The position numbers and the translations under genes are program-made. A DNA stretch of 64,000 bases, taken from positions 15,955,499 to 16,019,498 of the forward strand of contig NC_060956.1 of the NCBI RefSeq assembly GCF_910589235.1, in the 5' to 3' direction. The notes under the pieces are model-generated. The model made no database searches, was not told where the DNA came from, and saw only the letters and a list, made by a program, of their open reading frames with translations. This document shows, piece after piece, positions 24,933-38,815 of the stretch. Position 1 is the first letter of the stretch, and each line of letters begins with the position of its first letter. Source of the stretch: Vespa crabro. Lineage: Eukaryota > Arthropoda > Insecta > Hymenoptera > Vespidae.

Positions 24933-25369
24933 GAATATTGTGAAGCTCCACGAAAAGAAAAGAGAAGTGCAAAACGTGCATATTCTCGACCGATCGCCTT
25001 CCTACCCTGGAAATCCAGTTATTCCTTTGGCCATAAGGATGTGTGAGAAAAAGAAAAACAGATATATACTCACGCGCGCGCGCGTGTGTGTGTGTGAGTG
25101 TGTGTGTGTGTAGGATGTAACAAGAAAGAGAAAGACAATACAATGAGAGCGAAACTCACGCGAATCCTCGACGGTTTGCTCTCTTCTTTTCTTTTTCATA
25201 TCTTTGTCCGCTCCTTGCGGAGGAGAACGACGACGAAAATAACCCCATCACGATAGAATATTACGGCACTTTGTGCCGTTCGCAAGTAAGAGAGAAACGA
25301 GCTCGGTTAGAGAAAGGATCGAGAGGAAAACTAAGAATCGTGAATAAGAGAAGAAAAAAAGATTTATAA

Positions 25370-25416
<47 letters not shown>

Positions 25417-25431
25417 GATAGATAGATAGAT
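25370..25431. repeat. (GATA)n microsatellite
   Basis: About fifteen TAGA units with one interruption. There are no spacers, so it is not a CRISPR array. Confidence 0.95.
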
Positions 25432-26818
25432 ATCTTTATCTTGGTAATGATATTGAAATTAAAAGTATTTAATCGTTCTGAGGAAAGAGCGAGAAAAAAT
25501 GTATAAAACTCTGATGAAAAAGAAAGTATGATAAATTATTTTCAACAGAAGATCGATTGAACGGGAAAAAGAAAAAAAGAAAAACGTCATTGATTACTTA
25601 GAATATTACGAAAAAGGAAGATTTATTATCTTCATGGTGCGATCGTCGAAATTAAATAAAAAAAGAAAAAAAGCCGAACAAGAAAAAGTATTAAAGATCG
25701 TCGCGAAGAATCAAAAAAAGAAAAAAAAAAGAAAAAGAAATAAAGAAAAAAAGTATATTTTCGATGGAAACATTTCACAGGTCATATTCTTTAATTAGTC
25801 AATTAACGATATTGTTTAAACAGTATTTATAAACATTTGAAAATTTTAACGAATCCATTAATCGTCCTTTGTGTAGAGAAAAAGTTAAATGATAGGACGA
25901 GATGATAATGTTTCATAAAGATAAACCTTGGTGCCTCGGTTGACAGAAACGATAATTCAAGTACGTACGTGATAGTTGACGTGCTCCTGCTAATGAGAAA
26001 ATCAAGTTTCACGATGAGTACACGCAATTACGTAAAACCCACTACTGCGCTCGATTCGAGAATGTTTTATTAACGGGCTTAAGAAATTTACGTTAACACT
26101 ACCGTACGTGCTCTAATTAACTATTTTTTTTTCTATTAAAAAAGAATCCTTCCTTAATTGTTCTATTTGTCGCTCAATATTATTCAATTTAAATTGCATA
26201 ATCTTTTAACAAATAAAAAATTTCATTGAACAAATTTCCTTTTAATTTTATGTATATATGTATGTATGTATGTATTACAATTGGTATTCATCTGACAATT
26301 ATAACTTTGATTCGCAACAATTCATTAGTTGATCTTATTAATCTTAATTAATTAATTTATTTATTTGTTTATTTAACCGTTATTATCTTTATTAATAGTA
26401 TTTCATTTTTAATTGAAATAAATATCATCGTATACTCATATTTATCGATCGAACATTTTTCCAATTAATTTCGCAGAATCAAATTATATATCTCGTAAAA
26501 GTTTAACGATAAAATTATTGAAAAGTATACTTTTTTAGTTCGAGATTATTTTGGAAAAAAAAAAGTAAAAAAAAAAGATAAATAAACATATTTAACGATA
26601 AACTTATAACGATCAAGTGTGAAAATCGAAAGGAGAGTCATTAATTATAACAAAACGTACGATTGTAATTGTAAATATAAATACATACATATATTCATCT
26701 AAAAGGATTAATAATCGGAAGTGCAAAGTCGATGTGCTCATCGCAACTTATCCGCCAGTCCAACCAGACATTCTAATGTATCTTCTTCGTGTCATACGAG
26801 TGTATGTAATGCACTTAT

Positions 26819-26865
<47 letters not shown>

Positions 26866-28636
26866 GGTACTTAAGTCTTTCATGGATAAAAGTGTTCACT
26901 ATATATACATATAAAAACGAGTAGGAAACATGTTCTATGCTGCCAGCGTGTCTGCCAAGAGAATTCTAACCGAAGAGACCCGATATTTACCGATTTATCC
27001 CGATTTCATTGAAGAGATCACACACGTGACTCTCGAATGAGTATAGTATTTTTTAATATACGTTTGTTTATATGTGTAAGTATGTATGCATGTGTGTAGG
27101 AGAGTGGATGTATGAACGCACACGTGTAGAATTTCTCTCTCTCTCTCTCTCTCTTATACACTCGGAATATACATACGAGGCCAGTTCCATAAAGTCGTCA
27201 TAAACGTCGATTACGCAATGACGTAATATAATAATGAGCATTGTCCCTGATGGCGGAGATTCCAACGTATACATAGTGGTTTCTTATTAACGTGCTTCTA
27301 TGCGATCATAGAAACGTTCTTTGATATTGTCAGTATAATAGACAAAAAGATAATAATAATTGTGCGAAGGAAGATTTTGTAAATTTTTTTCAATCTTAAT
27401 TTGTAACATTTATATCACCGTTAACGATTCGATTTGAGATAGTAATGTTGAACGAAAGTGACACAGCAAAGATAAAACAACGTAACGTTTTAATAAAAAA
27501 GAAAATAAGAAAAAATAAAAAAAAATCTAGATCTAAATCGTTATTCGGGATAACTCTTTGTAACGCTATGTAACTTTTGAAATTATCTCGATCATATATA
27601 TTATTTTATTAGCTTTTTCTTTTTTCTGTTTTCTTTTTTCTTTTTTCTTTTTTCTTCTTTTTTTCTTGTTTCTCTCTAATAAAATTATTAGTTCACGTCT
27701 TAAGGTTAATACTATAATTTATAGCGAGTTATAAATTTTACTTGTGTGTGTTATATTTATAATTGTTTTCTTTTTTTTTTTTTTAACGCGAAGAAAAATT
27801 TGGATTATAAAAGAATAAAGAGAGAGAGAGAGAGAGAGAGCGTGCGCAAGAGAGAGGGAGAGAGAGAGAGAGAAAAGATCATAGAAAAAAAAAAGAAGGA
27901 AAGGAACGAAAAAAAAGTGGTCAATCGACCTGCTTGTAACAAACTCGGAGCAAACCAAACCTACCGGTCCTACAGCTGCTTACCTTCGTCCTCTTAGCTA
28001 CTACTATTATCTACTACTACTACTAGTATTATACTATATCTATTATATACTATTCGTATACCTTATATAGAAAATTATTTGTGTCCTTTGTGACCACTTC
28101 ACGGTTCTTTTTTCTTTCTCTCTTTGTTTTATTCGAATGCATCCTGTTTAAGGATAGTAAAATCATCCACGCCCTTTTCTCCTTGGAGCCATTCCTTTGA
28201 ATCTACGTGGGTGTTCCTTTACATCTTACATATGCATACATACACATATAAAAATATACACGTGGATATGTATGTGGATAAGTGTAAAGAAAAAAAAAGT
28301 CTCTTTGCCCGAAGCGCTTATCAACTAATCGACTCGAATGTTTTCTGTCGTGTTTTCTTCTCTCATCGTGTGCTTGAATACTACGTTGGCTACGTAGTAG
28401 TTGTAGAGTAGTTTGGCTCGTTCATTCAGAAATCGCGTGTGAAAAACGCTTGAAAAAAATAAAAAAAAAAAAAAAAGAAATAGAAAAAAGAAATGAACAC
28501 GTGAGAACGGAGAGAAAGGATCGAACAGTTTCTGCCAGCGGCAACTATTTTGCAGTGGACCTTGCTCGTGCGAGGTATTATCGTTGGTTGTAGAGGCGAA
28601 GTTCTTGAGAAAATGTAAATTTAATGTTTGAAACGT

Positions 28637-28674
28637 TTTTATTTATTTATTTATTTATTTATTTATGTATGTAT

Positions 28675-28713
<39 letters not shown>

Positions 28714-28849
28714 GTTTATTAACTTCACATACGTGAAGTTTTAAGAGAATTTTATTACAATTGTTTAACGTAATCTCGTATGTATAATATATAAGTAGAT
28801 ATATCGGTACGTTCAAATAATTTTCAATAAATATTAAATATTCTCATAT

Positions 28850-28892
<43 letters not shown>
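28637..28892. repeat. (TTTA)n array, hairpin and long poly-T
   Basis: (TTTA)n fills 28637-28713. A short hairpin AACTTCAC-ATAC-GTGAAGTT follows at 28721-28740. A run of about 40 T lies at 28852-28892. Confidence 0.92.
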
Positions 28893-28895
<3 letters not shown>

Positions 28896-30089
28896 GAACG
28901 ATTACGTCGATAAAGTATATAAATGTATATAATTATACTACAGGAATAAGGAATTAACAATATATTAGAGATTTCATTTGAACATATTTTTTATAATGAA
29001 TTTTTATTAAAAATCTAGAAATTTTTTTAACGATCTAATTATATTCGGTAATAATATTAAAGATAATAATAGTGTATAATTTTTAATAGAAAAAATAATT
29101 CATTTATTACGTTCTTTTCTATTTATTTATTTATTTATTTATTTATTTATTTTATTGTTATTATTATTATTATTTATTTTTTTTTTTTAACTCGAACAAC
29201 ATTCAACGAATAACTGAAACCTCTTTGATAAATAAAAAAAAAGAATATAATAAGAAAAACGGAAGCATTTCACGGAAACTCGTGTGCCTTATTTACACGA
29301 GTAAGATCCGATAAGTCTTCCATTACGGTAACAAGCGTAGAGAGACAACAGCTTATTACCTTTGACGGCTGAAACGAGATACTCGCGAGATAAATCTGAT
29401 CCTTATGCTCTTTTTATTCTTACCCCTTTTCCTTCCTTCCGTTTATAATCGAACTCGTAACTCGCATTTTTATCGCTCCACCGAGGCGGCTACGTAATTA
29501 AAGGGCGATCGTTCTTTCAAAGAGAAGAATACGAATGGGGGAGGACAGATGAAATTAAACGAGATCGAAAAGTTGCTTCTTAAATATATTACTAGTAATT
29601 TTTGTTTTTTCTTTTTCTTTTTTGTTAATTTGTTTTTTTTTATTCTTTCTTTTTTAATATTTTCACTAAAACATTGACTTGTAACAAATTAACTGTTGAT
29701 AAATTCAATGTATTTATAGGATGTGTACTCGTATATTTAAAAAGTATATGATCGTATAATATATCATATTATATTTATAAATGTTAAAAAAAAAATATTA
29801 CAATAACTTAGATAAATAAATAAGGGGAATGAAAAATAAAAAAATTACATTATCATCATCATCATCATCATTTCTTTTATGAAGTTTATTTAAATGTCCA
29901 CACATTGAATTATATTAAATTTATTAATATATTACAATTTCACAATCGCATGTATTTAATAATAGAGTAAAGAATGATAGGAAGTAAGGAATGATAAATG
30001 TAAGGAATAATAGAGTGATGTAATAGCGATGATATTAATTCGAAAGACGTCAAATTTCTGAAAATTTTGAAGTTTCTATGTTCTTATGA

Positions 30090-30114
30090 AAAGAGAAAAA
30101 GAGAGGGAGAGAGG

Positions 30115-30173
<59 letters not shown>
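30090..30173. repeat. (GA)n microsatellite
   Basis: A GA run of over 50 perfect bp with GGAGA variants on the left. Confidence 0.95.
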
Positions 30174-30176
<3 letters not shown>

Positions 30177-31010
30177 CGATTAAAATCGTCGGCATGCCAA
30201 CTACGGCTGACATAATCCAAGACTGGTGTGGTCCGAGCTCGAACGCGATTAGAAATCCATGAGTGTCGCTTTAATTGATGTAATTACGTTTTACGGGAGT
30301 GACTAGGCATGATCGAGCTTTGACGGACGTGACACGTGCCAACAGGTGTTTGTTTTCATGTAAAAATGAGAAACGCCTTTAGATGTATGGTAAAGTTATA
30401 AACGATTGGCTTACGTACGTTTCCTTCCGTGAATTTTTTTTTTTTTGGTATTCGTCAGATACTAAAAAAAGAAACACTTACGTGTGTAACATGTATAAAA
30501 AAGTAATCTTATCGTTAAAAAATGTGTATGAACTTTTTTCGATAACAATGAATTTAGATCGTTCTTTCGATATTCTTTCGATAATTGATTAATTTTATTT
30601 GTACATTTATTTTACAATATTTTTATATTTTTTCGCATATATCATTTCTTCTTTTGTGTTATTCCATTGATTATCTGATATATAACGTATCGATAACGAA
30701 CAATTTTATCTATAGATTTTGTTTAAAACTCTTAATACGATCAATGTCAAAGGCGGATATTGGATCGGTTCAATTTTTCTTTTAGTTTTCCAAGAAATTA
30801 TCAGCCTTCTCTCTCTTTCTATAAACATATAAAAATTATATAATATCGTTTGACAGACATTTATATTTTCATGTATGCATCGATATAAATTTATAGTTCC
30901 TTATTACGAAAATATTTAATATCTAAAGATACTTTATCTTTCACACTCTAATGCACGTACTAGTGATTTTTTTCTTACTCAATGTATAACGTTGTCGATT
31001 TTGATTTCAG

Positions 31011-31133
31011 GTGGCCGTTAGCAGCAGTTCAGGCTGAAACCGTGAAGAGTACGAATTGGCAGCAGTATGAAAACAAAATAGCGTTGAGACATCGATTATC
31101 TTCCTGCTGAGGCCACTTTGCCATGTTGTTTAG
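31011..31133 (+). other. Candidate internal leader (5' UTR) exon of the second gene
   Basis: A 123-bp segment of balanced composition sits in AT-rich DNA between a strong acceptor (TTTTGATTTCAG) and a donor (TTTAG/GTAAAGA). Two forward frames close quickly. The third stays open for 33 codons and ends TGC TGA at 31105-31110. It shows no protein similarity I recognise, and it cannot pass an open frame into 51585. A 5' UTR exon, or a non-coding RNA exon, fits best. The call rests on splice signals and composition only. Confidence 0.4.
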
Positions 31134-31799
31134 GTAAAGATTAAATCCAGAATCGATCAATCATAAACAAACTCCTTAATTCATTTTATTCATATGTATA
31201 TATATGTATATGTATATATACACATACATACATATATCTATATTATATGTATTAGGAATTCATTAAAGTTATTTTAATTGATTTAATTAACTATTAAAAA
31301 TAGATTCAATGATGAGAGACTTGTTTTGAGTGAAAATTATTTATTAAGTAAATTATAATGCGACGATTAATATATTTTTTTAATAAGTGTTCAAATTTTT
31401 TTCTTTCTTCTCATTTACAAAATTATGGAAGATATTCCATAGTGATATGTTTTAAGGTTGTTCGTTCTGTATAGATATTCTTCGTTAAAATTTCATATGA
31501 TTCAGGTTAATAAATATTTTAAATATATATTATTTATTCGATAAATATACATAGATACATATATACATATATATGCACATTATAAATCAATATAATTCAG
31601 GATAATTGGGTATTTGGAAAATAAATATTTTTTATATAATTGTAAATCAGTATACATATGTGGAAATGTAACATTTATTATTAAACAAATTAATTTATCT
31701 TTTTAAATAAATTCTTATATATCTAGATATTTATTTATAAAATATCTATTGTTCAGAATTGTATATATTCATAATAATTTAAATATATGTATCCAAACG

Positions 31800-31815
31800 A
31801 TACACACACACACAC

Positions 31816-31853
<38 letters not shown>
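31800..31853. repeat. (CA)n plus (TA)n microsatellite
   Basis: A short CA run passes into a TA run of about 34 bp. Confidence 0.92.
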
Positions 31854-31855
<2 letters not shown>

Positions 31856-32014
31856 TTCACGAAAAAGACAAGCTGGTTGTCGTGCTCAAACAAACTATGT
31901 TATAAATACGTCTTATCAGCGAGTATTGCAGTACTATTTTAACGAGTTATCTCGGACCACGTCCGCCATAAAACTGTATACACGTCCGATTTCCTCTATT
32001 TTTTTCCGTCTTTG

Positions 32015-32017
<3 letters not shown>

Positions 32018-32057
<40 letters not shown>

Positions 32058-32163
32058 TTTCTCTTTTTCTCTTTCTCTTTCTCTTTCTTTCTTTTTTCTT
32101 TCTTTTCCCCTCTCTCTTTCTTTTTTTCTTTCTTTCTTTCTCACACACACACACACACACACA
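32018..32163. repeat. (CT)n/(CTTT)n tract ending in (CA)n
   Basis: A pyrimidine-only stretch of about 120 bp that switches to CA near 32143. Confidence 0.92.
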
Positions 32164-32665
32164 TATACATTCACTCAGTTGTAAAAGAGTGCAATCATGA
32201 CGTGGATATGATGAATATACAAAGAACGAGAGAAGAACATAATATTCAGATATTACGGTCTCTACGCCGCATAAAACTAGCTCGATGAAAAACCGCGAAC
32301 GAAGTGCGCACGCGTGCGCTTACGTGCGTGAACAAACTCTATATTTTCGCGCGAATGAATCTAATGATCAACTTCAGAAAAGAGAGCTAATATTCAGTAT
32401 CTCGTTGAATATCGTGACTCGTGAATTTAAACTGAACATTTCTCGAATTTTACAGAATTTTTCATTGATTTTATAGCCCGTGAAACAAGTTCGTTAAGTG
32501 AAATATATAATAATTTTCTTTTTTCCTCCTTTTTTTTTTTTTTTTTTTAATCGTATTCTTACTATCGTCGACAATGAAATATGACAACGATAATTATTAT
32601 AATTTTTTTAAAAGTATTTTTAATGAATATACTTCGTATAGTACAAGTACATAAATTATTCTTAA

Positions 32666-32899
32666 CCCTCTATGGGCCTGTGTAACTTTCAGGTCACATT
32701 TTAATTTATCGAGGTTTTACCAAATAATTATAGCTTTTTTCATGAGATGGCGCATACATTTTAATTCTATAACGTTGTTAACACAACCAATTGTTTAAAC
32801 AGAAATTTTTTTTTCATTTGCACATATAGATTCATAATTGCTGATTTTTCGTTCCCCCAATTTTTTTGGATTTAAAACAAAAATTCGGCCCATAGAGGG
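32666..32899. mobile_element. 234-bp piggyBac-like MITE
   Basis: The left end CCCTCTATGGGCC (32666-32678) is the exact reverse complement of the right end GGCCCATAGAGGG (32887-32899). The element is flanked by TTAA on both sides (32662-32665 and 32900-32903). TTAA duplication with CCC-starting inverted ends is the piggyBac hallmark. The inside is AT-rich and has no open frame. Confidence 0.82.
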
Positions 32900-34465
32900 T
32901 TAAATTATAATTATTGATTAATGATGAATCTCTACGATAACATTTCACCAATCTATCGTAGATATAAATTATATAAAATGTATCTTATTTCGTGAAAAGA
33001 AAAAAGGACGTAGAAAAGGAAAGAAGAAAAAAAAGGAACGATTTAATAATTTTCATTTAGAAAAATATAATTTTTCTTTTGAAATATTTCAGACGATCCT
33101 TATTGATAATAACGTTATACTTGATTATAAAAATAGAATAACGTAATAAGAAAAGAAAGTGCGTATTAAAATCATCCGTTTTTTTATCATTCGTTAGCAT
33201 TGAATTTCTATTGACCTCGTACAAGTCACAGGATGTTTGTGTGTGCGTGTTTGTGTATATGTACATATATACGTCTAGATACATATACGATGAGGATAAC
33301 ATTATAAGGATAAATTGTTTAACCGCTCGGAACGATACATTGTATGAGTCGACTCCCACGAGTACCAATTCAGGTATCAGCTCGGTCACTTGACGTTTCT
33401 TAAATTAGAGACCCCTAAGCGCCCACGCTGTGAACTCTGATGGATGGCTCGTTCGGGAACGGAATGACAATGACTCGCGAAAAAAAGGAAGTTCCGACAA
33501 GGAAACGTTTCTTCTTTACTTGCAATAACAATCAAATTCGTTCGTTCTTCTTTCTAATAATCGTGTTGAATATTAAACAGATTAATAATACAATATATTT
33601 CGTTCGAAGGATGTAATAATAAATAATCCTCTTCTATATCTCTTCTGTTTGATAATAAAGAAAAAGTATATTAATTAATAATAAGATGAGATTAATGTGT
33701 GTAGGTTGAAAAATTGATTTAAATAAAATTCCTTAGGAAATAATATGGACGATAAGTGGAAAACAAATTAAAATAAATTTCTTCGACGATCATTGGAATC
33801 CATCGAAGTTTTCAATTTAAATCTAGAAATTTTTATTGGCTTCTTATTGGTGTCTTATCATTCTCTCCTTCTCTTCTTTTTCTTTTTCTTTCTCATTTTT
33901 TGTTTCTCTAAGTCGAGCAATTTTACTTAAGTCGTTATAAAAATCGTTCGATCGTTCGCGAGTAACGAATCGCGTAACATCAAGGCTGACATAAAAATAA
34001 TTAGATTTACGACAGCGAATAACGTTTTCAGAAAACGAAAATGACGGAACGTAAAGCCGACAAAATAATTCCTCATAGTCGTAGTCGAATTACGGCATCG
34101 AGAATCCGGCCGACGGTAGTATTTTCTCGCTGCGTATAGCATTGTCATCATATAATTTTGATCCTCTTGCGTATCCGATTACGTAAGTTCCGCAACGATT
34201 ACAATTTCGTGCTTATTAAAAGGTCGTAAAATTTTTGGAATTTCATGACTTTTCATTTATCGCGTTTTAAACGTAAACACTTATGTATTGTAGATATTAT
34301 CGGTAAAACTTAAAAACTAAAAGACGAAGAGAAAAAAGAAGAACGAAGAAAATTAACGAACATTAGTAACAATCATACGTAGAAAATAAATTATTCAATT
34401 GTTTAACTCTTTAATGCATGATATATTTTTATAAAAATATATAAGAAAAGATATATTTTTTATTG

Positions 34466-34468
<3 letters not shown>

Positions 34469-34508
<40 letters not shown>
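34469..34508. repeat. (TA)n microsatellite
   Basis: About 20 TA units. Confidence 0.93.
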
Positions 34509-34513
<5 letters not shown>

Positions 34514-37500
34514 TATTATATAATGCTTTTTACGAAATTTAACAAATAGCTACATTGTTTAATGTTAATACACTAGGAATCTTGTAATTCTGCTATCACA
34601 TGCGTTTAAACGATTAAGAAAAAAGAAGAAAAAAAACACAAAGAAAGAAGGAAAAAAAATATATGAAAACATAAGAGAAAACAACTCAGTGATACCATAC
34701 TAGCATTTATTTTCTTCGAACATAATCGTACGATTATTCTCTCTCGAGCGATCTAGAAAGCAATGCAATCCTTAGAATCGTTTATATTTTCTAAGAAATG
34801 TTCGAAATATAGAAAATAGGATAGACGGACGTATACGATAGATACAATTTGTTATCATATCTCGCTTTGAGTATGATCACGAATAGTGAAGCATTATTAT
34901 AAAACGTCCCAGTCGAGTTCGATAATATATCAGTTCTCTCATTTGTTGTCGATTAAAGCTGAATGAGTTTAGGAATGATCTTAATGACTAGTATTCTCTT
35001 TCGCGCATCGTTCCGACGTATTTAACGAGGAGCATCTTTTTATACTTACAGTCCTGGCTAATAAGTGTCATTGTTACTAAATTAGTGCTCGTCGTCGGTG
35101 AAGAAGAAGAAGAAGAAAAAAAAAAAGATAAAATAAGAAATGAAGAAGGGGAAAGGAATAGTACTACGTATACATAGTGGCAGAGACCGGTCTGTGATTC
35201 TAACAATTGAAATTCGCCACCATTCGTTGCTCTTAATTGTGCTTATGTATAGAGAACGCTCACATTACTGGCCTAGAAGTACCGAAATAGACGTTTACAT
35301 CACGTGCATTAGAAAAACGTCACGACAGTGACTCTCAATCGGACCGTATCTTTCGTCAGAATGTCCGATCATTATCATGGATATCATCATTTTGTAGTCT
35401 CAAGTTATTTGATAGATCGATCAAAAATTAAACACTTGGATATAGTAGTTTTCTCTTCTTTTTCTTCTTTTTTATTTTTTTTTATAACAAGCTCAGTTAG
35501 TACAGGTCGGAATGAAAATCGTTCTCTTTTTATCATCTTTTTTTTTTCTTAACAGTTAATCGATGACAAAGATCTCTGTCTTTATTTATCAGAACTATTG
35601 GATATTTGAGCCCCACCCCCTTCACCACTGCCTATTTCTCACCCTCCTTCTCCTCTCTGTTCTTCTCCCACTAGGCAGCATAACGTCATTTACACCGCAT
35701 TATATCTATTCATTTTTTTCTTTTCTTTGGTTTTTTCTTTTTATTCTTCATTTTTTCCTTTCTTGTTTTTTTTCTTTCTTTTTTTTCTTTTTTTTTCTTT
35801 CTTTTTTTCCTTTTTTATCGGTTTTCAACTACTATTGCTCCCGATGGCGCATAGTATATCGTATTACATTCATCTATGTAACATTATAACGCGGTTGACT
35901 ATTTCCCAGTCCCAATCGTAAACCGCAACGTCGTGTGTCGGTAGTCGCGATCGACTTGAACACATGCTCTCGAAGTGATCGGAAACTTGGCGGATCATTT
36001 AAATATTCTCAGGCGTGTGAGTGAAAGAGAGAAAGAGAGAGAAAACTTATGATTTACGCATAGTTACGTAACAAGTTACATGAATTACGGCCGAGTCAAG
36101 CAAGTGAAATTAGAAATTCTATGTGTCGGAATAAATGATCGTTATTTCTTTCATCGTTGGTGTAAAAATATTCCGTAAGTCGAGCCTTTTCCGCGATCAT
36201 AAGTTTCATTTTCCAAAGAAACGGTAGTCGCGCGATGAATCTTTCTTATTTCTTACTTTCTTTCTTTCTTTTTTTTCTTTTTTTTTTTTTTTTTTATTTA
36301 TTTATTTATTTACTTATTTATCTCTTTATTTCGTTTCATTTTATCTCTTTTTCTTTTTTCTTATCTCTTTCCTCAACTATTTCTATTTTCTAAGACAAAG
36401 ACTATAATTTTATTAACCATTTGATCTGATTCATTGACTTATTAAATTTTATTTATTTTTTATTCGGTATAAAAAATCTAATATATATATATTATTCGAT
36501 ATTATAGAATAAAAACAACGAGAAATATATAGTGTATCATATTTTCATCAATCAATATGAATATCATTGCAATTTTTATTGCTTATCTAAATAAAAGTAA
36601 AAAAACTTCGAGGACAATAAATATTTAAGATCACGAATGAAGAACTTTTGTAATTTCATAAATTTTTAATCATTGTCTTTTTATTATTATTAGATCGTTT
36701 CAATATTTAGAATAGATAAAATTGAACGTCCAACATATTTCTTAAACGGTAACATCAACATTTAATTCTATTTTAAGTGTTAATAGATTATAGAAAATAT
36801 GGTAGAAACATTTAGAAAGTATAATTTTTCTTACTGTCGGCCAACAAGTAGCCCATATTGGAATGTTTCATATAGCTTTAATAATGTTTACGGTACATTA
36901 CTCCATAATTTTCCATCACCTGTTAAACGCATCATCGATTTCACGTTCATTTACGTGCTATGACGCGCGTAATTAATGGCACTTATTAACGCGCTTGTAC
37001 ACACCTCCTCTCAAGAGATATTTCATTCTCAATCACACGATAGACTTTCTTTGTTGAAAGGAGAAAGAGAGAGACGCATAAATAGAAACTATTCGAAAAT
37101 GAAGTCATGAGAAAGAAAAAGAGAGAGAGAGAATAGTTTATCATCGATCACGATGCTAAGATCATTTATATTTTATTTTAACTTTTTTGACCTTTGCACA
37201 TATTCTAATGGCATGAAATTTCCGTCGTTTATCATTGAAAGGCAGAAAGTAGGAAGCACATAGGATTCATGGGAATTTGTAATTTTACGACGTAAAGTCA
37301 TTCGGTATAAAATAATGATCATGATTTATGATCGACGATAGTCCATCCTGTCGCTTGATCTATAGTACGTACAACGATCGTAGAGAACGATATAACTGTA
37401 CTCGCATCTTGTCGATCTCATACCCAACGTTTATATATGTACATCAAGATAACATCTCGAATAGTCCGAAGATCGGTCGAATACCTCGAAATCGTAAGAA

Positions 37501-37843
37501 AATCAAAATACGTACTTACGTATTTTCGTTATATGTATGTATATGCATACATACGCATATATGTGTGCCTGTGTATGTAAGTACTATCACCTCGTTAACT
37601 AGAGGTAAATAATTTCGTAAAGTTGATTTCGATTGGCTGGTAGCCAAACGAAATCCGGAGGAAGTAAAGGAGAATGTTTATATTCGGACGTTCGGTTTAT
37701 CGCAAAATCGACGCGTTCATCGAGCGAATCGGCGTATATTATCGTGGGACGTGGTCCAAAGAGATTCTGGCGCCGGCCGGCGTGAGTTAATTGAAGGGAA
37801 CGAAGAAAAATGGTCCCTGTAGAGATCGGATATTCTCGTGTAT

Positions 37844-37881
<38 letters not shown>

Positions 37882-37928
37882 ATATATCCCACTATAAAAC
37901 ATAAATATATATATGTATATGATGTGTG

Positions 37929-37960
<32 letters not shown>

Positions 37961-38246
37961 AATATATACACACACATGGAACATCCTGTTTGACTTCGAG
38001 GGAAGCATAAACGTTGTTGAATCGGAGAACGACTTCCTCTAGGAGAGAGAACACAATAGCATCGATGTCGTATGAATGAGAAAAAAATTTCCTTGTTGAT
38101 TGCTTTTGTTAATCATGTTTCTTTACTATATCTTAAAATCGTTTCAGGAAACAGCAAACATCCTCGTGTTTCATTTTTTTTGTTTTGTTTTGTTTTGTTT
38201 TATTTTATTCTGTTTTGTTTTTTAATGAGATATGATACGATCTCCG

Positions 38247-38815
38247 AAGCAGTCTCTAAGGCCTCTAGAAGGAAGTCTATTGTGAACAGGTTTTTGTTAT
38301 ATGGTTGAGAAAAAGAATAAAATGATTCATAAGATTTAGGCTTACAAATTTAACATATTCTCGATTAAGTTATATTTGGAAGGAAATTAAAATTCTTTAG
38401 CATGTATGCAAATAAAAAAAGAAAAAAAAATGTTTTTTTTTACTTAAAGCAGTCTGAAGGAAAGTCTATTGTGGACAGGTTTTTATCATATGGTGAGAAA
38501 AAAGAATAAACTGATCCATAAGATTAAGGCTCGAGTGCATACAAATTTAACATAGAGTCGAATTACTTATATTCAAAGGAAATTAAAATTCTTTAGCATG
38601 TATGCAAGTAGAAAATAAATATTTGTTTATTTAAAGCAGTCTAGGGTCTCTAGAGGAAAGTCTATTGTGGGTACGTTTTTATTATATGGTTTAACAAAAA
38701 GAAAAAAAAATAATAAAATGATCCATAGGTTTATAAATTTAACATGCTCTCGATTAACTTATATTCGGAGGAAATTAAAATTCTTTGACATGTAAAATAG
38801 AAAATAAGAAGATGT
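38247..38815. repeat. Three-copy tandem repeat of about 190 bp
   Basis: Copies begin AAGCAGTCT at 38247, 38447 and 38634. All share GGAAGTCTATTGTG or GGAAAGTCTATTGTG, a GGTTTTT..ATATGGT segment, AATGATYCATA-like and AAATTTAACAT segments, and GGAAATTAAAATTCTTT followed by CATGTA. Copies differ by small indels and A-tract lengths. There is no coding potential across copies. Confidence 0.88.

Larger units (their letters stand above)
14586..31010. other. Probable first leader intron (non-coding)
   Basis: No recognisable protein is present on either strand. The CT-rich stretch 14600-15330 gives long Ser-Leu frames only. Contents include (AAG)n at 14953-14988, a TA/TATATG tract at 15763-15858, (ATT)n tracts, a (CTTTCT)n array at 18038-18136, the 132-bp MITE at 19441-19572, (GATA)n at 25370-25431, (TTTA)n at 28637-28713 and a long poly-T at 28852-28892. 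Confidence 0.5.

Noticed and set aside
25370..25431. Regular short repeats resembling an array
   Set aside because: Uninterrupted GATA units with no spacers; a microsatellite, not CRISPR.
31749..32288. Plus-strand 179-codon frame
   Set aside because: Composed of CA, TA and CT microsatellite translations with short unique joins.
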